A stretch of 64,000 bases of DNA from Manis javanica (Eukaryota > Chordata > Mammalia > Pholidota > Manidae), in assembly GCF_040802235.1 (NCBI RefSeq), contig NC_133164.1, positions 113,354,302 to 113,418,301 of the forward strand, in the 5' to 3' direction. A program made the translations under genes and the position numbers. This document shows, piece after piece, positions 48,381-62,190 of the stretch; the first letter of the stretch is position 1; each line of letters begins with the position of its first letter. The notes under the pieces were generated by a model. That model saw only the letters and a program-made list of their open reading frames with translations, ran no database searches and was not told where the DNA came from.

Positions 48381-49694
48381 TAAGTACCTATTCTTGGCAA
48401 GTTAGATAAACATGTTCTCTGATCGCTAAAAATTAACTTTAGATAAATGTGGTATATACCAGGCATGTGAACATACACGTAGCATAAAATTGAAAGTATC
48501 TCTCCAAGAGATAATTTTAGAGCAAAAGAAAAAATATGTTCTAAATGATACCATTGAAAGGAAATAAGACTATTTGTCCTAAAAATAAACCAAAAAACAG
48601 CAAAAAAAAACACAAGCAAAAATCACATCCTAAAACTTTCCCGTCATATTGCTATAGACGAGAACTGTCAGGAACGGAAAATGCATCGTTTCTTGAAATG
48701 TCTAAAAGGTATTTGTGATTAGTGATCAGAGAGTCACAAAATACTGCTGGATGCTGGTTCTCTCCTGGTGGAAAAGGTATGTAAGTTCATTTCTATGTGA
48801 TTGCATGGGGGCAAAGGTGTTACAAGTATACACAGATCACTCACTCTGCACACAATACCTTTGCCCCAAATAACTCTCTAACAACTTTTATAAAGTGAAA
48901 GAATTAAAGCTATTATTCTAGGTTCTAGTCCCTAAAACATAAAGGCTTTCTTTCCTTTTTTGGGAATTTTAAACTGTAAGAAAAGACATGTGCTATTCAC
49001 TGATGGAGAACACATGTAAAAAGTTTTTGTACAATTTTCTTTTTCCATTAAGAGTATTTGTGGGGTTTTTTTTATGGAAAGGGGCTTAATAATTATTTAA
49101 TTTAAACCCTGAAAGTTGTTTGTAGAAGCATGTTGATATACAATAACATAGTGTTAAAGACAGGAAGTAGGGGGGGAGTGTTTACACTCCCTATAAATAG
49201 TAAATCACCTATAAATTACTAGGTAAATGAACTCAGGCAGTAGTAAATGAACCTATATATAAACAGTTTCTACATTTTTCATGAAGTGGAAATAATATTA
49301 ACTAGACTGTGAAAAGTTAAGGATGTATATTTTATCCCTATAGAAATGGGGGGCAACATAAGGGTGAATGGAGGAGGCAGGGGCGGGAATGCCAGAATGA
49401 TAGGGAGAAGCATGGTAGACCCTTTTTCTAAAAGCCAGTGATAAAGTTGGACAAAACTATCAGAAATGATTATTTCAGTACTCTGTAAGTTGTCCAAAGT
49501 CATACAACAGGTTGAGAAGAATTTATTTGAGATAAAGTACTGAACTTCAGTAAGATTATTGGAAGTCTGTGGTATTTTAGCCCAGGGCTGCCCCCACCCA
49601 GCCCTTCTTTCCTCAGCTCCTGGTGAGGTAGTTCTACTCACGCAGAAGGCCGTGCAATGAGAGGCAGCTGCCAGAAGGTCTGAACCCAGCAACA
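48381..49694. other. Intergenic, nothing recognised
   Basis: AT-rich with short homopolymer runs. No gene or clear repeat. Confidence 0.45.
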
Positions 49695-50290
49695 TATAGA
49701 GAGAATTATATATTATGACCAAGTGAGATTTATCCCAGGAATACAAGGTGAGTTCATTATCTAAATATTATTTAATACAGCACACTATGTAATAAAGTAC
49801 ATGAACCACATGATCACCTCAAAAGACCCAGAAAAAGCATACAACCAAATCTAACACCTATTCAAAATAAAAATGCTCAGCAAACTTTCTATTTTCTATT
49901 CAAAAAATAGAAACTCCCACAATCTAATAAAGGGCATTTATGAAAAATGTACAGCTAACATCATACTCAATGGTGAAATACTGAATTTTTTCCGCACTAA
50001 GAATAAGGTAAGGAGGTCCACTCTCATCACGTCTACTCAACATTGTATTAGAAATTTTAGCCAGTGTGAACAGGGAAGAAAGAAAAAGACACATTGATCA
50101 GAAAGGAAAAAGTAAAACTTGTCTTTATTCACAGACCTGTAATCATATATAAATTTTAAGAACACACACAACTACTAAAATGAATGAGTCAGCGAAGTGC
50201 TGAGTACAAGATCTACATGTGCAAGTCAATTGTATTTCTGTATACCAGTAAGGAACAATCCAAAATTAAAATTAAATCAATATAGTCCTA
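49695..50290 (+). mobile_element. L1 ORF2 reverse-transcriptase region fragment
   Basis: 'GGATTTATCCC'-type text ('GAGATTTATCCCAGGAATAC'), 'CCAGAAAAAGCATACAACCA', 'CTAACATCATACTCAATGGT' and 'TATTTCTGTATACCAGTAAG' are consecutive RT-region blocks of an old L1, with many stops. Confidence 0.8.
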
Positions 50291-50404
50291 AGTTAAAAAT
50301 GAAATGTAGCACCCTCCAAAATACAGTGTATAATATATATACTCTACAACAAATATACACACCTTTATGTGTGCATACTCACACACATACAATCTCAGGA
50401 CAAT

Positions 50405-50525
50405 ATTGGAAAAGAATTGTAAGTAGTTACCTATAGTCAGTGGAATTACGGCTAATTAAATTTTTTTTTATTTTAACCAAATTTTTAATATGAACATGTG
50501 TTGCTTTTCTAGTCAGAAAACAAGT
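50405..50525 (+). mobile_element. Ancient L1 3' end scrap (L1M type)
   Basis: 'TTTTTAATATGAACATGTGT' preceded by 'AGTTACCTATAGTCAGTGGA' fits the plus-strand old L1 terminus. Confidence 0.5.
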
Positions 50526-50569
50526 GGCAAATGCTATTTTCAGTTCTTTTGATCCTTGAATTGGAAGTA

Positions 50570-50832
50570 GTTCACATTGTCTAGGTGGTATGGTAGTTGG
50601 AACATGGTTTTGCAGGGTCAGCCACGGTGTGAATCATGTCACACTTTAGCATAAGACCTTGGGAAAAGGGCTCACCCTCAGTCTCTGTTTCCTCATCTCT
50701 AAAATGGCATGTATTGGGAGGATGTTATGAAGATTAATAGAAAGTGTGTATAAAGTGATTAGCACAGTAGCACACAATTCAGCGCTCAATAAATGGCCTT
50801 TATTACTGTTGCTGTTACTCTGCTTAGATAAT
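50570..50832 (+). mobile_element. Near full-length MIR SINE
   Basis: The MIR order is complete in plus orientation: 'TAGGTGGTATGGTAGTTGGA', 'AGTCTCTGTTTCCTCATCTC', 'TAAAATGGCATG', 'AAGTGATTAGCACAGTAGCA', 'GCGCTCAATAAATGGC'. Confidence 0.88.
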
Positions 50833-51370
50833 GGTAGGAAAATGATTCTTTTCTCCTGGCTCTTCTTTGCTCCATCTGACTTCATTAGAATAAGGAACAC
50901 ACTGGCCTGTAAGGATTAGGAGCTGGAGATAATCACATCATCTCTGTGCACTGTTAGAACAACTCTAAGTTTGAGTCATTCAATAGCTACATGATATCAA
51001 CTCTTAAGGTCACTGTTCCAGTCCACAGGCAGGATGTGCTAGAAGGGAGAGTCATGGAGCAACCATAGCCAGAGCTGTCCCAGATGGGAGCAGAAGCTAG
51101 AATGAACTCACAGCATGCTTTCCCTCCCTGCCATTGGACACTACAGGCTTTGTGAGACCCTGCAGCCAGAGGGCTAGGTGTGGAAGCAGAGAGGGTGTGG
51201 GTGGAAGGATTTGAGAAAAGGTGATGTGTATATGAGTTTTAATTTAGCACCATCCAGTCATCTCCTCCACATGGCTAGCTGCCTGAGTTACCAACTGAAG
51301 CCCAAGACTCCTCATAGGTTAGAAGTCAGGAAACAACAACTTAGTCAAATTTCCTCTATCATTTTTTACT
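50833..51370. other. Intergenic, nothing recognised
   Basis: No gene or clear repeat. Confidence 0.45.
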
Positions 51371-51447
51371 CTCCAGATGGTATGGTAGTTGAAAAGGCAG
51401 TTTTGCGGGGCCATTCAGGGTGTGAATCATGTCACATCACCCAGAGC
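51371..51447 (+). mobile_element. MIR SINE 5' fragment
   Basis: 'GATGGTATGGTAGTTGAAAA' through 'GTGTGAATCATGTCACATCA' matches the 5' part of the MIR at 50,570. Its 3' part is absent. Confidence 0.7.
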
Positions 51448-53059
51448 TTTCTGATGTAATTGATATAATTAAAATGGTTCTGTATGTCATCCAAATTTCA
51501 ATGGCAACAATGACAGACACCACGAGTGTGCTAATCTTGCACAGGCACAGGTAAATCTGCAGACCAGTAGATCTGGGTAGATAGAATCTTAATATCTGGA
51601 CTAAGCTTACATTTCTGCAAAATAAAATTGTTCTCATGCCTTTTTCAATAGTGAGATATTTGAGATTTCTGATGAAAAACCTTTCAGTTTTTAAGTGTTG
51701 TTGGAACATTTTAAATGCAAATATTGCATGCAAGAAAAATAAACTTTGACTTGTAGTTTAATAGCAAAAATAAATAATTTTGAATATTTCAAGTATGGTC
51801 AGACTATGAAATCAGTGTTCTGATGTGTAGGTATGCTCTAAGATAAATGTTGCAAAAGAATTGTGTAATTTAGGCTGTGTTTGCTTAACTTGTATCCACA
51901 TAGTTCCACTTGAAAAAGTGAAAAATGTTTTTCTACATGATAAACCAATTTGAGAGTTTTTAATTGATGAGTTTTTATATAAAGAAATCCACCATTTATT
52001 TAGTATAATTTAAACTTAATTTTTGTTTTAAAAGTAAATTTCTAAAAAAAAATGATTAAATCTTATATAGTATTGGCTAATTCGGAGGTTGAAGTAAAAG
52101 TCTTTAGTATGTATTTTCCTCTTTGCATAAAGGTTCGAAACCAGCCCTCTAAAATTGGTAACATTAAAATTCTATAGAGTTTAAAAAAAACTCTTGCAAA
52201 TAGATTTTTTTCCCAAGAAAGAATAATACAATGAAATGTTTCTTTGGCTCTAAATGATTATTTAGGTTTACACAGTGTATAAATTAGAACGAAAAGCAAG
52301 AATAGCAGGCTGCTCGAGGTAGCACATATAGACCAGGAAACGAGAAAGTAATTTTAGTTGTTGACCCAGAATTGGTTAAGATTCAGGTGGAGTGACCCCT
52401 CTAACTAAACTTACAAGGGACTGATAAACCAGAATGTCAATAGATTTATTTCAATGTGGGATATCCCTTTGTATATGTACCTCCATTCTCCAGGGTATCC
52501 TTCTTCCCAGCATTAAGTCAATGGAAAGCTGAATTGCTAATCAAAAGTTTGTTGGGTTCTGAATCAGAATCACAGTGTAAAAATTGTATGGTCTCAGAAA
52601 TTTTTCATGATGGTTATGGAAAATCTCAAAGTCTTTTCCAGGACAGAGTATGTCTTTCTGGTGATGGAAAAGTTGTATCTACCAGATACAATGGCTGTTT
52701 ACATTGACAAGTTCTGCATCAGTCTTAACAAAGGTATAGATCGTCCATTTCCCCTATTTTAGATTGTAAGCAGTCTCCTTAAGTCACTTTTGCAAGAAGG
52801 CACAGAGTCCTTAAAAATGATTGAGTTAATTTAATTATAATGCCCTCCACATGGAGTGTCATCCTCCCAGAACGTCACTATGATTTCACGTAGTTCGGTC
52901 CCAGGGTGAGTATGTGCACTTTTCTTTGGGAATGTTTCTGTGGAAGGACGAGCTTGTTTGCACTTGGCTGTGTCCCAGGTTTCAGGACACACTGACAAGC
53001 TGACTCTTGGGACCTTCTGACTCTGCAAGCCATAACAAGTTGCTTTGAACCAGCTTTAC
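51448..53059. other. Intergenic, nothing recognised
   Basis: About 1.6 kb, AT-rich, with no gene or clear repeat. Confidence 0.45.
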
Positions 53060-54480
53060 TCTCTAATTTTTTTAAAGGTCAATATATTGAGGTAACAGAT
53101 TCAGAAAACCAGTTCTACATCAAACTTCTATATCCCTTTTACAAATCTTAATATTCTATTGTACTTATAGTTATGAGGGGACTTTGATTAGTTTCATTTA
53201 CAAAACCAGTGACGCAACTTTAAATGTTAAACTGCATTCATATATTTTATATTTCTACTTTTTACTCTCGTGGATGTGTATTTGTGCATGGTTTTTTTAA
53301 TCTTTATTTTGAGAAGAAAACTGCACCTACAGAAAGATGAACTGATACAATGTTTGTTCACCTAGATTTGCCTCTTGTTAATATTTTGCCACATTTGCCA
53401 TGTCTCTCTCTAATACTCAGATTAAAAAAATGAGTTGTAGATACATTCCATTTAAACCTTCAGTGCTTCAGCATGTACCAAGTGAAAACAAGGGCATTTT
53501 TCTATATAACCCCACTGTCATTTTATCACCCAAGAATGTTAGCACTGATACAATGATCATGTCAAATAAGAAGTCCATGTTCAAATTTACCTGATTATCC
53601 CCAAAATATCTTTGAGTTTTTAAAGCTCAGGATCCAATCATAGATTTCATGAAGTGCATTTAGTTGACACGTTTCTTTCATTTTCTTTAATCCAGAATAG
53701 TCCCTTGCCTATGTTTGCTTTTGTGACATGGATTTTTTTTTAAGATTCAGGCCAGTTGTCCCACAATCCAGATTTTTCCTATTTCCTCATGATTAGATTC
53801 AGTGTAACAGTTTCAGCAAGAATACTGCAAATAGTGTGTACTTCCAATGACATCCATGATTTGAGGAAGCATCTAGCATTAGATTGTCCCATTAGTGGAG
53901 ATGCTAATTGTGACTACACAGTTAAGGTATCTGTCAGATTTGTCCATGTAAAAAAGTACCTTCCCCCCTTTTAATTGAGGTGTTATTTTGAGAACATGTG
54001 GATCTTTCCTTTTCCAACTTTGCAATCAGTGGTGAAAATGCCTGAATTGATTACTACATTTAGTGGTTGCAAAATGATAGTTTCCTCATACTTTCCTTCT
54101 ACATTTTTAGTTGGCTTTCTTCAGTAAAGAAGAGCTTTCTCTGCACCCTCCTCCACCCCTTTTTCTTTGAGAATCCCTGTGGACTCAGATTCTTTTTTTA
54201 TTCACTTGTTCCATCATATTCTTTTTGATACTCAATTCTACTAGATTTGGAGTGGGAATCCCCACAGGCATCTATTTTGAAGAATTTATTGGCTGATGTG
54301 TCCTTTTGACATATCCCAATCATTGTTTCTGAACCAACTGGCAAGAAGTATGGGCTATTGTGACTGTGTTACTGGTCAAGATTTATCCACAGAGCTTGCA
54401 AAGGTATTCTCCAGGCCACACAGGTCTTTAGGAGAAGCTTGGATACTTGGGAGAAAAAAAATCAGGCTTCTTTTATAAAA
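53060..54480 (-). mobile_element. Ancient L1 3' UTR/ORF2 end (L1M type)
   Basis: The T-rich plus-strand text is reversed old L1: 'TTTGTTCACCTAGATTTGCC', 'GATTGTCCCATTAGTGGAGA', 'TTCCTTCTACATTTTTAGTT', 'GTGTCCTTTTGACATATCCC'. No intact frame. Confidence 0.65.
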
Positions 54481-55639
54481 GTGGAAGGGTAAGAGATGGT
54501 GGGTTTAAGCTGGGCTGACAATCAATAAAGCACCAATAACTTGGTGTAACCATATATTCAAAGAAGTACATGATTTCAGTAAATTCCATTTCAGAGAACA
54601 CTGCTGCAGCAGTGGTTATCTTCTGTCTAGTAAGCCAAATTTCCAGGACTTTAATCCCTGATCTCTAAAAGGCAGTGCTGTCATTTTGGGGAGACAGTTC
54701 TTGCCTTTTTGAACAGTTGAGCAAAAGGTCTCTTTGCAGACATTCCATAGAACCAGGCAAGTGCCTAAGATCATCCAGTTCCTTAATTTCTAACACAAGC
54801 CAGTAGCCTGAGGATGTTTCAAACCAACCCATTTTAGAATCAAGTTCATTTCTGGACAGGCTTCAAAGATTGGTGGATTTCAGGGTTTTTCCAAAACGTT
54901 CAATGAACAAGTAAGAGAACTTGAGCAGCCTAGTTAATCTAAGTCCCTAAGAACCTTTCTGACAAATGGAACCACAACTCCAGGGAGAATCTGAATTTAA
55001 TTCCATGCTAGTCTTCCAGAAAAAGTGCCATATACCAGCGTTGGCATGGATTCCCAGCTTACCAATGAAATACTGTCACAGTGTCAACACTGATGATTTT
55101 TATCTCAAATCTGTGTCATAGGGTATCTTGTAAAACCTTCTTAATTTTAAATATGTAATTTTTCCTTGTCTGTCAACTGATAATTTACCTGTGTTGTTTT
55201 TAAGACCTTTAGACCAGCTTTTTAATTGTAATCTCCAGAAACAATTTAATATTTAATCTCTCTCCGAAGTGTGTGATCTAACCAAACAAAAATACGTGTT
55301 CTAACTAACAAAAGTTTTTGAGGTACCTTAAACCCATGACTTAAGTTACCAAAACTAGATTATAAGTATGACATTGGACACGTGTTTTCCCAGCTTCCAT
55401 GTTTCCACCAGCCCCAATTTTTTTGTAGGACTCACATGGTTCTGAAGAAGCCAACTCCCCTTTTCTGGCTCCAGTGAATGATTAATAATGGGCATGTGAC
55501 CTAAGCCAGTTCAGTTAGAACCAATCTCAGGACTACTCTGGCAATGTTGGGAAGCAGATTTTTCTCTTCCCTACCATATGAACAAAGATTCAGGTGACCC
55601 CAGGAGGTGCTGGCAGTTCCTTTTGACTCCTGGAGCATC
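54481..55639. other. Intergenic, little recognised
   Basis: A faint old repeat is possible at about 55,390-55,620 ('GGGCATGTGACCTAAGCCAG'). No gene. Confidence 0.4.
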
Positions 55640-55830
55640 ATTCATTTCATTTATTCTGCAAGCATTTAATCACACTCACCATATTTGAGCTGTCAAAATA
55701 TAAAATTGGATAAAATGTGGTCACTGACATTAAGATAATTGTGTTCTCATGGAGGAAACATCAGGGAGGCCTTACTGGGAGGAGGAGCGAATAGAGGAAT
55801 ATTCACAGGGACTGAGAGAACAAATTTTTG
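55640..55830 (-). mobile_element. Possible L2 LINE 3' end
   Basis: 'TTCATTTATTCTGCAAGCAT' and 'GTTCTCATGGAGGAAACATC' resemble reversed L2. Weak. Confidence 0.45.
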
Positions 55831-56309
55831 GTATGGATCAGATCGGCTGCTTTTATCATCTGTGGTGAAAGTGGCTGTCCTAGATAGCTTTCCTATGGAG
55901 TGGACATCACTATTTGTCTACTCTGAACCATTCAATTAACTGTGGTTTCAGCTAAATTTCTTGCAGTAACCCAATTGCAAAAGAGGGTGGCGAAGTCTCC
56001 TCACTCCTCAGTCACTGGCTCCTGTCCTAATCCAAAGCACAACCTTAACTTGAAACCAGTCATCAGGTTACATTTAAATATTTGGACAGCAATGTCAATA
56101 ATACCATCTTTCATTGTTAAAGAGGCACATAAAGTGTATTGAGTATGCATTAAATATCTTCTAGTGACAACAGACAATAGCACTTTATGTCCCTGTAAAA
56201 GATGTCTTTTACAAGGATGTTATCCCCTTAGGAAAGATTTGGATACAAACACACACCCTCCCTTATGGCAGGTCTGCCCATCTGGATGATGATGCAGGGA
56301 ATATAGAAA

Positions 56310-56475
56310 ATAACAGAGAATACAGAGCAGGTATTCTCAACAATAGGTAGGCCCAGCAGGAGGAATACCTTCCTAGGGCATTTTATCAGAATAATCTGGG
56401 TAGTTTTTCCCAACTAAATACACCTACACCTCATCCTGGAATTTCCATCTGGGCCTCTCCCTGAAAAGCACTGGC
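56310..56475. mobile_element. MER5A-like hAT relic
   Basis: 'GGTATTCTCAACAATAGG', 'TCAGAATAATCTGGGTAGTT' and 'GGAATTTCCATCTGGGCC' follow the order of the MER5A-type element. Diverged, non-coding. Confidence 0.5.
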
Positions 56476-57747
56476 GTAGTGTGTCCCTCTTACTGAATGA
56501 ATGTTCTCTTAGTTATGAGAGGGTGGAAAAAACGTTGAGGCCTGGTCGAAACTGCAGTACGGAGGGAGGGCTTTGAAACAATGCACTGGAGGGTAAAGAG
56601 GAAATTGTCCAGCTGATGGATAATAACCAGAATCATCAAATCATAGTACATATGCCATGTATGTGTAGGAGCTCTAATCACTGCATTTTCTAATATTGGT
56701 CAAAGACAGAGGGATAAGTCAATTACAAATCTGATTTCTGATGTAAAATTTATGGACCAAGTATCATGGAGAGTTCATACCAAATGGCTTTTTGTTGCCA
56801 AGGAAAATGTAAAGACCTTTTCACCTGGGTCACAAGTAAAAATCACCTCAGAGCTTATTCCAGGATATCCTGATGAGACAGGTGACTCAAGGTGGACCTG
56901 TGAATATCTAGCAAGATCAATAATACTGGTTGCCTAAAGCATTTCAGCCTAAGCTTTAGAAAGGTGGGAATAGGAGAGGGGATAGAGTAGAAGATTCCGG
57001 GGCAGTTGAGGGTAACAAAAAAAGGCAGGGGTGGGCTCCGGGGAAAGGCAAGGATTGTTAATAAAAAAGTCCTTAAAAAGTTTACTCCTGATTGTAATGA
57101 TTTCTAGATTACACCCAAGAAATGCAAGGGAATAGCAAACTACATGAAAGAATAACTTTCATATATTTGGCCAATCTCAAATATGTTAAAAATATTTGTC
57201 TCCCCCTTTTATTGCTGAAACTGATCTGGCTTCAGTTAAGCCTTTGACTGAATTATAAATTAGCTTCTTGGGGCATAAAGTTGTGGGAAAGACGGCCAAA
57301 CATTTTCAGAAAGAATTGTGGTGGAATTTTTTTTTCTTCTATGTACTCCTATTATACAGCTGTAGTAGGGCTTCTTAGTTTAAAACATTAAGAATTTTTT
57401 TAAAGCACACCTTTTAAAAATTAACCCTCAAAAGATCCACCTGAGTTTTAAAAATCTGGACTACATGGGGGGAAAAAAAGGCAACAGGCCAAGAGAGACA
57501 TTTTGGAAGTCTTCAAACCTTAAAAATGTAACAATTAAAATTTTTTTAAAAGTTTAAAGCCTGTCAAGGTGATAAGTTCCTCGTGTCATAAGTATTCACA
57601 CCGGCCACAAGGACTCAGAATGTTATGTACAAAAACGTTAATCGGCAAATAAAATGATTCCCAGAAGATGAAGGCTTTGAAGGGGCTTTTCCTAAACTTA
57701 TCGTAGAAATAATTTCCAAAGAGCGTTACAGACCAGAGGCAACCGTT
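56476..57747. other. Sequence upstream of the CpG island
   Basis: AT-rich, no gene or clear repeat. It forms the 5' flank of the ZCCHC2 promoter and could hold regulatory sites that I cannot identify by eye. Confidence 0.45.
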
Positions 57748-58267
57748 AGGGCGGGGCCGTCCGCGCGACCCCGCCGACCCGGAGGCCGCGGAACCCCTGG
57801 GGGTCGGCGCCCCGCCCGCCACCCTGCCTCCCGACCCCGATCTCGGACCAGCACGTGAGGCAGCTCCACCGACCCGTGCAAAGTTTTGGCGGACATTAGC
57901 CCCACTGCTGACTTCCACGAAGTCGGCCAGGGTGTGGAGAACTAGAAGAGCCCATCTCGGGGTCAGCGGGCTCGCTTCCGAGGAAACCCGGCTCCCGGGA
58001 CGCGTCCAGTGCCGCCGCGCAGTAACCCGGGCGGCGCCCCACGCGAGCGGGGAGTCAGCGGTCCAAAGCCGGGCTAGGGCCTCAGGAAAGGCGAACTTTC
58101 CCCACTTCCTGCTCGCACGCTACACGCCGCGCTCCGGCACACCTAGCCGCCGCCCCGCTGTTGTGCGGCCAGAGCCGGCGGCCACCAGGCCTTACGGCTG
58201 CGCGGAAGCGGCCGAGAGGGAGGCGGCCTGGTGGCAGTTGAGCGGGGCTTCTCCGAGAGCGGCGGCC

Positions 58268-58320
58268 CTTGGGGCGGGAGAGCTACGCATCCGTCGGCTT
58301 CGGCCACTGATTGGCTGAAG
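58268..58320 (+). promoter_or_regulatory. ZCCHC2: GC box and inverted CCAAT box
   Basis: GGGGCGGG at 58,271-58,278 is an Sp1-type GC box, and ATTGG at 58,310-58,314 within 'CACTGATTGGCTGAAG' is an NF-Y-type inverted CCAAT box. Their spacing of about 30 bases is common in CpG-island promoters. I infer transcription starts somewhat downstream, within about 58,340-58,600; the exact start cannot be read from sequence. Confidence 0.55.
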
Positions 58321-58651
58321 CGCCAGCGCGGAGCCCGCCCCGTCTCCGCCAGGCCCGGCCGCTCCTCCTCTTCTCCCAGCCTCTTGGTCCCCACCGGCTC
58401 GCGAGGAACCGCTCGGGTGCCGCCGCCCCAGCTCAGTGCGGACGACCGGAAAGAGGGAGGCGGAAGGAGGACACGCTTGCTCGCTCGCTCGCACCCGCAC
58501 CTGGGGTACCCAGAGCCGGCGCGGAGTCCAAGGGGAGGAGCCGCCGCGGGCACGCCCCGCCTCCGGCCCGGGAAGACTAAGCCCGCGACCCGGCCAGCCG
58601 GCCACCGCCCCCCTCTCCGTCCGAGACCCGGCCCCGGCCCTCCCCGGCGGC

Positions 58652-58672
58652 ATGGACGGGCCGCGCTCTTGA
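58652..58672 (+). other. Upstream ORF 1 (MDGPRS) in ZCCHC2 5' UTR
   Basis: ATG at 58,652 with six codons and a stop at 58,670-58,672. It ends 87 bases before the main ATG. It is present only if transcription starts upstream of it, which is likely. Confidence 0.6.
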
Positions 58673-58735
58673 CGGCCGCGCCGCCGCCTCGTCTCCGGCC
58701 CCTCCTCCCGGCTCCTCCCGCCCGCCCCCGCTCGC

Positions 58736-58753
58736 ATGTCCGCGCCGCCTTAG
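58736..58753 (+). other. Upstream ORF 2 (MSAPP) in ZCCHC2 5' UTR
   Basis: ATG at 58,736 with five codons and TAG at 58,751-58,753, only six bases before the main ATG. A ribosome using it would have almost no distance to reinitiate at the main start. It may damp translation, or be skipped by leaky scanning. Confidence 0.65.
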
Positions 58754-59929
<1,176 letters not shown>

Positions 59930-61869
59930 TAGAAGTCTCCTCCGTGCCGGAATTGCCACGGTAAACAGGGTTGCTCTCAGCCTGATCCCCCTTTTGGATG
60001 AAGGGTCTCAGGTATTTTTGGCTTTGAGCATCCCAGGCCTCAGGTGCTGGAAAGGGCGAAGCGCTAGAGGAGACAGTGTCAGCCAGTCTGGCCCCGGGCA
60101 AGTGCGTTCCCTTTCCTGCCGTCTGGCACTCTGGTGACACGTTTTAAAGCTCACCCTCCCTCCTCCGTGAGGTGTGCTAAAGGTGCGCTCCTGGTCCTGC
60201 CCTCGTCTTCGGCATTAAGGAGCTTTTTTGCTCGGTGTGTTAAAAGGCTGAGTTAAAAGGGGTCGTAGGGTCTTTTGGCTCCTGCCCAGAGACCTTGACG
60301 TTCTGATGTGGATTTGTGCGAATTGACTCAAATTAGATAAGTAATAGCGCAGGTTGTCTGGGGAAAGAAACCTCTCCTAGGGCCGTGCAGTTAGACCCTT
60401 TACCTCTAGTATAACCTTTCTAATGAGCTTGAGTCGTGCCTACAGATTTGGGTCCGGGATATTTGTTGGGCCTTTACTATAGGCATAAATGTTGTTTTCT
60501 GAAAAGTTAATAAACACCAAAATGTAGCAGACAAGAATCCAGATGAGTCACCGCAAACATTAAAGAAGGTGAAAGTTATATAAAGTCATGAAAGTAATTT
60601 AATAATCTAGGCCTAATATAAAGTCCTTGAGCGTGACAAGCTAATGGAGGTGAAGGGAGGAGGTTTCAGTAAGAGGAAAAACTATGTACAGGAGTTTATT
60701 TTCGTGATTCAGTTACTTAAATGGTATTTAACTTGGATGTCATGCTTTTCAATTTAGGTGACCTCCAGGATGATGTACTGAAAAAGGGGACTTTTTTTCC
60801 CTCTCTTGCTAGAAAGTTAACTTACATACCTGCTGTCATCCAGTTCCCTGAAACTAAAACAGGGCATTGTATTTCTCTAATGACTGGAAGGACTCAATCT
60901 AAAATCAAGGACTTTGAGGGCTGAAAGAGATTAAGCGATAATCCAGGCTAAGCCCCTCATTTTTAAAAGAAGCGTCTGTCTCTAACAGAAGTCTCTAACT
61001 CACATTTTAGGACATATTTTACCAAACTCAGATGTAGTACCGCTAGGAACCAGTATTTTCTTGGTGAGCTTGAAATGTTATTTTTCATTGTCTGTTTACT
61101 ACTAGCAGGGGACTGTGTATACTGGTGGTAATAAAAGCCCTTACCACTCTTCAGCCTGCTCACCAAATAATTCCAAAAAGCCCTGTCCCTGCTATTGAAT
61201 TTAGAGAAGAAATCCTGAACTCTGGAGCAATATTTATATATCCTATAAAAATATTTTTGTTATAGTACAGATTGTAAAGATAACCGTAAATTATAGGTAT
61301 AATGGAAATGTCCCACAACGGAATAGTTTATATCATTCCATTCATATGCCAACAAAGTTAACCGATTTCTGATTTTAAGTGCTAGTCTTTTTTCCTTAAA
61401 TTTTGCATGTTACGTGAGTTTTGGAAGGAGAATAGATGAAGGGGAGAGATGCGTGCAAGTCAATAATGAGATTTTTGTCTTGACTGCAGTGTGTGTGGCC
61501 TTTTCTGGCAGACAGGGAGGAGTGAGCAAAGTGACTGGGCATCCTGGCATTAATTTGAGCACATCATTACTCCTCAAGGCAGTGCCCAGTGCTTGGCCAT
61601 CAGTTGAAGTCGGGGAATAAATCAGGGGATACAGGTACTACAGGTCATTACGCTGAAGGGTATTTTCAGCCGCTGGTGGTGTGAACTTTTTTTCAACAGT
61701 GATTGTTTAGGGTTATTCTAGCAAATCATTTACGTCCCATTAAATTGTGATCCCCCACCCACCCTCCCACGCTTTCTGCTTGTTAGCGTGCACTCCGAGG
61801 CCCTCCGCCGTGACTTGTTCTGGCCTTGAAGGTATTTGCTCGGAGCTGGCTGCTCTCAAGCTGTCACTC

Positions 61870-62190
61870 CAGAGGCAGATGATGAGGGTGGTTTATTTCA
61901 ATCCCGGCCGGCTGCGGTCCCACTCCGCGGCTCCTCTGCTTTCCCAGCCATGCGCCCTCGGAAAGGAGGGGCCCACTTCGGAGTCTGCAGGGAGGCGCCC
62001 CAAGGCCCCGCAGTCACGCGGCGCCACGGACCGGCCCACGGCGCTCAGGCACCCCTCCCGCAAAGCTCCGCCCCTCCCCCCGCCAGGGAAAATGGCGGCC
62101 GCGCGTCACCCACGTGATTGGGCGCTGGCCCCGCCCCCGAAGGGTAGGGGGCCCGGCCCGGCGAGGCGAGGGCACCTACCCCAGTGGTGA
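61870..62190. promoter_or_regulatory. Second CpG-rich block in intron 1, promoter-like
   Basis: A sharp GC/CpG-rich block lies about 2 kb downstream of the main island. At 62,090-62,140 it has, in tight order, AAAATGGCGGCC (YY1 type, 62,089-62,100), CGTCA (half CRE, 62,104-62,108), CACGTG (E-box, 62,111-62,116), ATTGG (inverted CCAAT, 62,117-62,121) and CCCCGCCCCC (GC box, about 62,129-62,138). Another GC box, CCCGCC-type, lies near 62,068-62,086. This motif mix is that of a housekeeping promoter. It may be an alternative ZCCHC2 promoter, an antisense lncRNA promoter or an enhancer. Confidence 0.65.
62092..62190 (+). other. Small ORF at the YY1 motif (33 codons)
   Basis: From the ATG inside the YY1 motif at 62,092, a short frame runs to TGA at 62,188-62,190 (starts MAAARHPRDWALAPPPKG). 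I recognise no family. YY1-overlapping start codons are known in housekeeping genes, so it could be a start of an alternative transcript, but the frame closes after 32 residues. Confidence 0.25.

Noticed and set aside
1-57700. Exons of the neighbouring gene TNFRSF11A or another upstream gene
   Set aside because: I looked for TNF-receptor cysteine-rich coding text and for any spliced coding exon and saw none. The interval appears intergenic, though small non-coding exons could be missed.
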